Shown in pieces: positions 6,464-9,596 of a stretch of 9,596 nt of DNA (the stretch's first letter is position 1; the number at the start of each line of letters is the position of its first letter). The notes beneath the pieces were generated by a model. The model was not told the DNA's origin, made no database searches, and was given only the letters and a program-made list of their open reading frames with translations. The position numbers were made by a program, and so were the translations under genes. The DNA is taken from NCBI GenBank assembly GCA_001772985.1, contig MEVN01000002.1, positions 1 to 9,596 on the forward strand, written 5' to 3'. Source of the stretch: a candidate division WWE3 bacterium RIFCSPLOWO2_12_FULL_36_10 (GTDB lineage Bacteria; Patescibacteriota; WWE3; UBA101185; UBA10185).

Positions 6464-7495
6464 TCATAAAACCGATTTATAGACATTAATAGTTTGTCTG
6501 GCAACTTTTTGCCAGCTAAACTTAGAGGCATGTTTAACTAACTTTTGTGAAAGATTTTGTCTTTGTTTTTTTGAAAGATTTAAGACACGAGTGATATTCC
6601 TGGCGATATTATTTGGATCTGCCGGATCGCAAAAAATAGCGGAATTGTTGGTAATCTCCGATAAAGATGCTACATTCGAACAAACCACCGGCGTACTACA
6701 AGCCATACTTTCTAAAACCGGCAGTCCAAAACCTTCATAAAAAGACGGCAGGATAGTAAGGCTTGCAAGGTTATAGATAGAAATTAAATCATTTTCACTA
6801 ACATAACCTGTTTTAATTACCTGCTTTTGTAAACCGAGTTTTTTAATTATTCTATCGATTTCTTTGACCTGAGTTAAACTATCGTCAGTTAGTGCCTTAC
6901 CAACCATTACCAGTTTCACCTTGGCAATCTTTACAGCCTCAAGCAAATTCAGGATATTTTTATTCCAGTTAACATCTCCAACATAAAGAACAAATTTTTT
7001 AGGGAGATTATATTTTTTTGAAACTGAAAAAAGAGTATTTTCGTCAGTTATTGGATTGAAGTTAGAACTGGCAGCTAAATAAATAACGTGAATCTTATCT
7101 TGAGGGAAAGAAAGTTTTGAAACAATATCTTTCTTTGATGTCTGCGAATCACAGATAATTGCATCAACGTTTTTAAGGGCTTTCTTTTGAAAAAAAAGGT
7201 TAATATAACCCTTAATACCTACCGGAAAATAATCAGGAAAGACTAAAGGAATAACATCATGGATAGTCACTACCCTACTTACTGTTTTTTTTATAGGTAA
7301 AGTATGAAAAAAAAGATCAAAATAAGGATAATGAACTACGTCTGCTGGTGGGGGAGAGGTCGGATTTTCGAAAAATTCAAAGTCTATTTTCGACTCGCCC
7401 TTTTTAAACTGTTCAACTAATTTTTGGGTATAACTACCAATCCCTCTGACGCTGTGACCTGTCAAAGTTGGGCTTATATCGACTACGACTTTCAT
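6464..7495 (-). CDS. GT4 family glycosyltransferase (GT-B fold)
   Basis: A 343-residue retaining GT-B transferase, like the mannosyltransferases of O-antigen and exopolysaccharide loci. The N-terminus VVVDISPTLTG then RGIGSYT (17-23) is the typical start of that group; VTIHDVIPLVFPDYF (76-90) is its conserved acceptor-domain stretch. The donor domain begins near YVGDVNWNKNI (161-171), and the Glu-x7-Glu motif lies in YEGFGLPVLES (E244, E252). It is the first gene of the middle block. The ATG at 7493-7495 lies 7 bp after a perfect TATAAT, so the mRNA may be leaderless, and no Shine-Dalgarno is present. The next gene follows after 4 bp if its third ATG is used. Cytosolic, adding a sugar (perhaps mannose, by family resemblance) to a lipid-linked glycan. 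Confidence 0.93.
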   Translation of the reverse strand: MKVVVDISPTLTGHSVRGIGSYTQKLVEQFKKGESKIDFEFFENPTSPPPADVVHYPYFDLFFHTLPIKKTVSRVVTIHDVIPLVFPDYFPVGIKGYINLFFQKKALKNVDAIICDSQTSKKDIVSKLSFPQDKIHVIYLAASSNFNPITDENTLFSVSKKYNLPKKFVLYVGDVNWNKNILNLLEAVKIAKVKLVMVGKALTDDSLTQVKEIDRIIKKLGLQKQVIKTGYVSENDLISIYNLASLTILPSFYEGFGLPVLESMACSTPVVCSNVASLSEITNNSAIFCDPADPNNIARNITRVLNLSKKQRQNLSQKLVKHASKFSWQKVARQTINVYKSVL

Positions 7496-7502
7496 TAAGA
7501 AG

Positions 7503-7515
7503 ATTATATATCAGC
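7503..7515 (-). promoter_or_regulatory. Putative promoter of the middle block, nearly leaderless
   Basis: The minus-strand 13-mer GCTGATATATAAT is identical to that at 4147-4135. TATAAT is at 7508-7503; in another register TGA-TATATA gives an extended -10, which would excuse the lack of a recognisable -35. Only 7 bp (CTTCTTA) separate TATAAT from the ATG at 7495, so the transcript should begin at or within a few bases of the start codon. It lies directly after the terminator T-tract of the right block. Confidence 0.5.
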
Positions 7516-7582
7516 AAAATAGAAAAACCCACCTTCCGTTGTTTTGGGTTACCATATTCTTCCACTAAACCGTTAAGGTGGG
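7516..7582 (-). terminator. Putative intrinsic terminator ending the right block
   Basis: On the minus strand CCCACCTT (7582-7575) pairs perfectly with AAGGTGGG (7535-7528), followed directly by TTTTTCTATTTT (7527-7516). The loop is unusually long at 39 nt and may contain a small inner stem GGTT/AACC. Position after the GT2 and micro-ORF and before a new promoter fits a transcription boundary; the large loop also leaves room for a small structured RNA. Confidence 0.6.
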
Positions 7583-7583
7583 C

Positions 7584-7599
7584 AGACTTTGCAAAGTCT
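7584..7599. repeat. 16-bp perfect palindrome
   Basis: AGACTTTGCAAAGTCT is identical to its reverse complement. It lies 6 bp after the stop of the 9-codon frame and 1 bp before the terminator stem. As DNA it could be a dimer-binding operator; as RNA it would form a 6-bp stem with a TGCA loop. Its role is unknown. Confidence 0.6.
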
Positions 7600-7605
7600 T
7601 GAAAT

Positions 7606-7635
7606 TTATCTCTTCTTCTTTCTTTTCTTTGCCAT
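7606..7635 (-). CDS. Putative 9-residue polybasic micro-ORF (leader peptide candidate)
   Basis: ATG (7635-7633) opens a frame of nine codons encoding MAKKRKKKR, ending in TAA (7608-7606). It is preceded by AAAGGAGG (7651-7644) with an 8-nt spacer, a near-ideal Shine-Dalgarno, whereas the larger genes in the window show none. Eight nucleotides further on are a perfect palindrome and a terminator. Seven of nine residues are Lys or Arg, which would slow ribosomes by codon demand and by tunnel interaction, so an attenuation or stalling role is conceivable. It lies 83 bp downstream of the WaaE-like gene and may be carried on its mRNA; no convincing promoter of its own was seen. It could also be an AG-rich coincidence, although the start, spacer and site agree well. 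Confidence 0.45.
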   Translation of the reverse strand: MAKKRKKKR

Positions 7636-7643
7636 AGATCTTG

Positions 7644-7651
7644 CCTCCTTT
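7644..7651 (-). promoter_or_regulatory. Consensus Shine-Dalgarno of the micro-ORF
   Basis: AAAGGAGG on the minus strand ends 8 nt before ATG 7635. It is the only full consensus ribosome binding site noticed upstream of any start in the window. It can also pair, 6 of 7 positions, with the 5' arm of the downstream terminator (7575-7581). Confidence 0.65.
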
Positions 7652-7706
7652 CCTAAATTAACTATCTTTTAAAATTGTTAGCAAGTTTTTTATTAAATTG
7701 CAATAG

Positions 7707-7741
7707 GGCAAAATATCATCAACTTCCGTTTTCATTTTGCC
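7707..7741 (-). repeat. Inverted repeat across the stop codon of the WaaE-like gene
   Basis: GGCAAAAT (7741-7734, minus) pairs perfectly with ATTTTGCC (7714-7707) around a 19-nt loop that contains the last codons and the TGA (7721-7719). No T-tract follows, so it is not a standard terminator; it might protect the mRNA 3' end or be chance. Confidence 0.35.
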
Positions 7742-8498
7742 TCTCCCAGTATTTGACATAAGCATAAAAATGATGGACAGCGGAAAAAAGCGCCCAAATA
7801 AAACCTCGAAAGCCATCAATATAGCCTCCATGTCTAAAATAAATGGTAAAAAACGTCACCAAAGGCTTTGCAAGCATATGATAGAATATCGGCCACACTC
7901 CCCTACCTGGATCCAGCACTTTGAGCTGTTGGGCGGTTTGGTCGGTGTAACGGTCAACGCGCACAAGGTATCTTTCAAAAGTCGGATCTGCCAGATGCAA
8001 GATATCATTTTTAAAGTACCCTACTTCACCGTCAATCTTAACCTGCTCATGAACGCTTATTTCGGGAAGTCTTCCTTTGCCTCGTCTAAAAAGCCTAATG
8101 ACACTATCTGGGTAAGCGCCACCTTTTTTCAGAAAACCACCTAAAAACCAATTGCGGCGATTGACCCAAAAGCCATTCTCTTTTGGATTTTCGCTTACCT
8201 TTTGTTTAATTTCCTGTGATAGTTCTTTGCTTACCCTTTCATCTGCATCTATTAGAAAAATCCAATCCCCTTTGCAATTATCTATGGCTAAATTTTTATT
8301 GATATGGAACATTGCTTTGTTGGCAGTTTTAATAACTTTTGCACCCAATTTTTGAGCAAGTTCTCTTGTCCGATCAGTCGAGCTACCATCAACAATAACT
8401 ATTTCATCGGCAAAATTCTTTAATGACTCAATGCAATCGACAATATTTTTTTCTTCGTTAAAAGTAGCCAGTGCTGCTGAGACCTTAGGTTTTTTCAT
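7719..8498 (-). CDS. GT2 family glycosyltransferase, WaaE/KdtX-like
   Basis: A 259-residue GT-A enzyme of the group containing LPS core glucosyl- and heptosyl-modifying transferases (WaaE/KdtX-like). Motifs: VSAALATFNEEKNI (6-19), DEIVIVDGSSTDRT (31-44), GAKV (52-55), GDWIFLIDADERVS (77-90) with the metal-binding DAD, and ISVHEQV (147-153), a late conserved His-Glu typical of this group. The C-terminal part (about 195-250) is aromatic and hydrophobic, with IYFRHGGYIDGFRGF, as seen in family members that attach to the membrane face. Its ATG overlaps the stop of the upstream membrane protein as ATGA, so the two are coupled, and no Shine-Dalgarno is visible. A 222-bp regulatory gap follows it. 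There is no sign of LPS genes here, so the acceptor is probably another lipid-linked glycan. Confidence 0.92.
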   Translation of the reverse strand: MKKPKVSAALATFNEEKNIVDCIESLKNFADEIVIVDGSSTDRTRELAQKLGAKVIKTANKAMFHINKNLAIDNCKGDWIFLIDADERVSKELSQEIKQKVSENPKENGFWVNRRNWFLGGFLKKGGAYPDSVIRLFRRGKGRLPEISVHEQVKIDGEVGYFKNDILHLADPTFERYLVRVDRYTDQTAQQLKVLDPGRGVWPIFYHMLAKPLVTFFTIYFRHGGYIDGFRGFIWALFSAVHHFYAYVKYWERQNENGS

Positions 8499-9596
8499 TT
8501 TGGGTGTCCAATTTTGATAGCTTTAGTACCATTAGGATAATAGATTGTTTTGACTACTTCAAATCCGCCTGGAAATTTACCTGCATCTACAATAAAAAGC
8601 TCATTTGGACTTGCCGATACTTGGGCATTAAAATAATATTTATCGAAATGTTCTCTTGAACCATTTTTCTGAAAAATCCTTGGATCATATTTGGTATTAA
8701 AAAGCCAAAAAATGTAGGCCTGCTCTATTGATGGATCAATTATTATTTTTTTATAATCTTCTTTTAATTCTTCTGATTCTTGGGCCGCTTGGCTGTAACC
8801 AAATTGCCACCAGAATGCCTGATCAATTGTGTAATGAGAAAAATAATTGTGAAGATAATTTGCAAGAGAAGTGACAAATATAACAATTGAAACTACTAAA
8901 AATAGACTTCTGTACTTGAAATTTTGATAAATAATAACTAGTGCATATGCAACAATTATTTCAAGAGCAATAAGCATGTTTAGACTCCTGATGGCATGCG
9001 GAACCGCATCGCCAAATGAGGCTGGAATGGGAGAAATCAAAAGCCAGGCCAAAATAAATAGCATTTCTCGGCTTCTGTTTTTGATGATCAAAAATATTCC
9101 AGACAAAAGTAAAGGCAGTTCCCATAGATAAAGCATACCCATTCCTTCTATGTGATGACGCAAATTATCGTCACCGGAAGTGAAAAGGAAATTGAGATTA
9201 AAATGAGAAAGATAGTTTTTAAAAAGTGTCTGAGCTATAACTAACCTTCGGTTATGAATAAGGTTAGCAAATTTCAAACCTTTGTCTTGATCTTGGCGGA
9301 TGAATTTTATCGACTGATCAATATCCTCAAGTCTGGCTTTTTGGGTAGTAGTCTGAAACCTTTGGGAAACAGCTTCTTTGGGAAGAAATAAGAACAGAGG
9401 TAATATACTCACGGTTAAAATCAATAAAAAAATAAAAATAAACTTTTTGGAGAATTTTTGAATTTGCCCCCAAAAAAGAACGCCGATAATCAAGATAAGA
9501 ATCGGGGCAAAAATACGGGTTGAATGGTAGCTGTAGAAACTCAATCCTAACAATAGCGACGAAAGAATCAAAAAGAGATTATTTTTTGGAGGCACT
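8495..9596 (-). CDS. Multi-membrane glycosyltransferase-like protein (GT39/PMT-type), 5' end cut by window
   Basis: About 366 residues of the C-terminal part are present; the frame stays open to the right edge, and the GTG at 9593-9595 is unlikely to be the real start because the family places its catalytic Asp/Glu loop upstream. Hydrophobic helices lie at about 6-20, 27-42, 51-71, 155-172, 177-192, 204-223 and 229-247. SFYSYHSTRIFAPIL (19-33) and GDDNLRHHI (141-149) followed by G.G.LY..ELPLLL.G are typical of GT39-like membrane proteins of this type, as is HAIRSLNMLIA (200-210). The tail (about 260-366) is a soluble domain of unknown role, probably outside. It likely transfers a sugar from a polyprenyl-phosphate donor, but with the catalytic part absent this is only probable. 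It overlaps the WaaE-like gene as ATGA. Confidence 0.75.
   Translation of the reverse strand, partial: VPPKNNLFLILSSLLLGLSFYSYHSTRIFAPILILIIGVLFWGQIQKFSKKFIFIFLLILTVSILPLFLFLPKEAVSQRFQTTTQKARLEDIDQSIKFIRQDQDKGLKFANLIHNRRLVIAQTLFKNYLSHFNLNFLFTSGDDNLRHHIEGMGMLYLWELPLLLSGIFLIIKNRSREMLFILAWLLISPIPASFGDAVPHAIRSLNMLIALEIIVAYALVIIYQNFKYRSLFLVVSIVIFVTSLANYLHNYFSHYTIDQAFWWQFGYSQAAQESEELKEDYKKIIIDPSIEQAYIFWLFNTKYDPRIFQKNGSREHFDKYYFNAQVSASPNELFIVDAGKFPGGFEVVKTIYYPNGTKAIKIGHPK

Noticed and set aside
7707..7741. Inverted repeat as terminator of the WaaE-like gene
   Set aside because: The loop is long, it includes coding sequence and lacks a T-tract; the better terminator is at 7516-7582.
7737..8144. Open frame of 135 codons on the plus strand
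   Set aside because: Antisense to the well-supported WaaE-like GT2 gene; composition is not protein-like and no motif is seen.
633..9596. Alternative code with UGA read as Gly
   Set aside because: UGA ends several genes exactly at overlaps or gaps with the next start, and no in-frame UGA is needed to restore any gene.
1..9596. CRISPR array, tRNA, rRNA or transposase
   Set aside because: No regularly spaced repeats, cloverleaf, rRNA-like stretch or transposase-like protein was seen on either strand.

Overview
The window looks like part of a cell-surface glycan locus from a small-genome, AT-rich bacterium. The best guess is a member of the Candidate Phyla Radiation (Patescibacteria, perhaps Microgenomates-like). 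This rests on the AT- and Lys/Ile-rich coding, the tightly packed genes, the lack of Shine-Dalgarno sites in front of the main genes, and the density of short glycosyltransferases; no marker gene fixes the taxon. UGA ends at least five of the genes, so the code is the standard bacterial one and not the UGA=Gly code of Gracilibacteria/Absconditabacteria. Every convincing gene is on the minus strand, so the locus reads from right to left.

Right block (about 7516-9596): a 5'-truncated multi-membrane protein resembling a GT39/PMT-type glycosyltransferase overlaps (ATGA) a WaaE-like GT2 glycosyltransferase. A 222-bp gap follows. It holds a 9-codon, almost wholly Lys/Arg open frame behind the only consensus Shine-Dalgarno noticed in the window, then a 16-bp perfect palindrome, then a hairpin with a T-tract that looks like an intrinsic terminator.

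Middle block (about 4250-7515): a promoter-like element sits almost on the start codon of a GT4 glycosyltransferase. Next come a GT-C/PIG-V-like membrane mannosyltransferase, a four-helix EamA/SMR-type half transporter and a DPM1-like polyprenyl-phosphate sugar synthase. The last three make a plausible make-flip-use module: charge a polyprenyl phosphate with a sugar, flip it, and transfer the sugar outside the membrane.

Gap 4118-4249: an element of overlapping inverted repeats that can fold into mutually exclusive hairpins, ending in the same 13-bp promoter-like sequence found upstream of the middle block.

Left block (1-4117): a DUF2304 small membrane protein, two GT4 glycosyltransferases, a GT2 glycosyltransferase and a 3'-truncated NAD-dependent sugar epimerase/dehydratase, joined by 4-bp ATGA overlaps, a 23-bp overlap or a 20-bp gap. 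The GT2 gene carries two extra in-frame segments relative to its family, one encoded by a GC-rich palindromic repeat.

Together the genes would supply a modified nucleotide sugar, build a glycan on the cytoplasmic face and decorate it outside the membrane. The exact product (surface polysaccharide, glycolipid or protein-linked glycan) cannot be read from this window.
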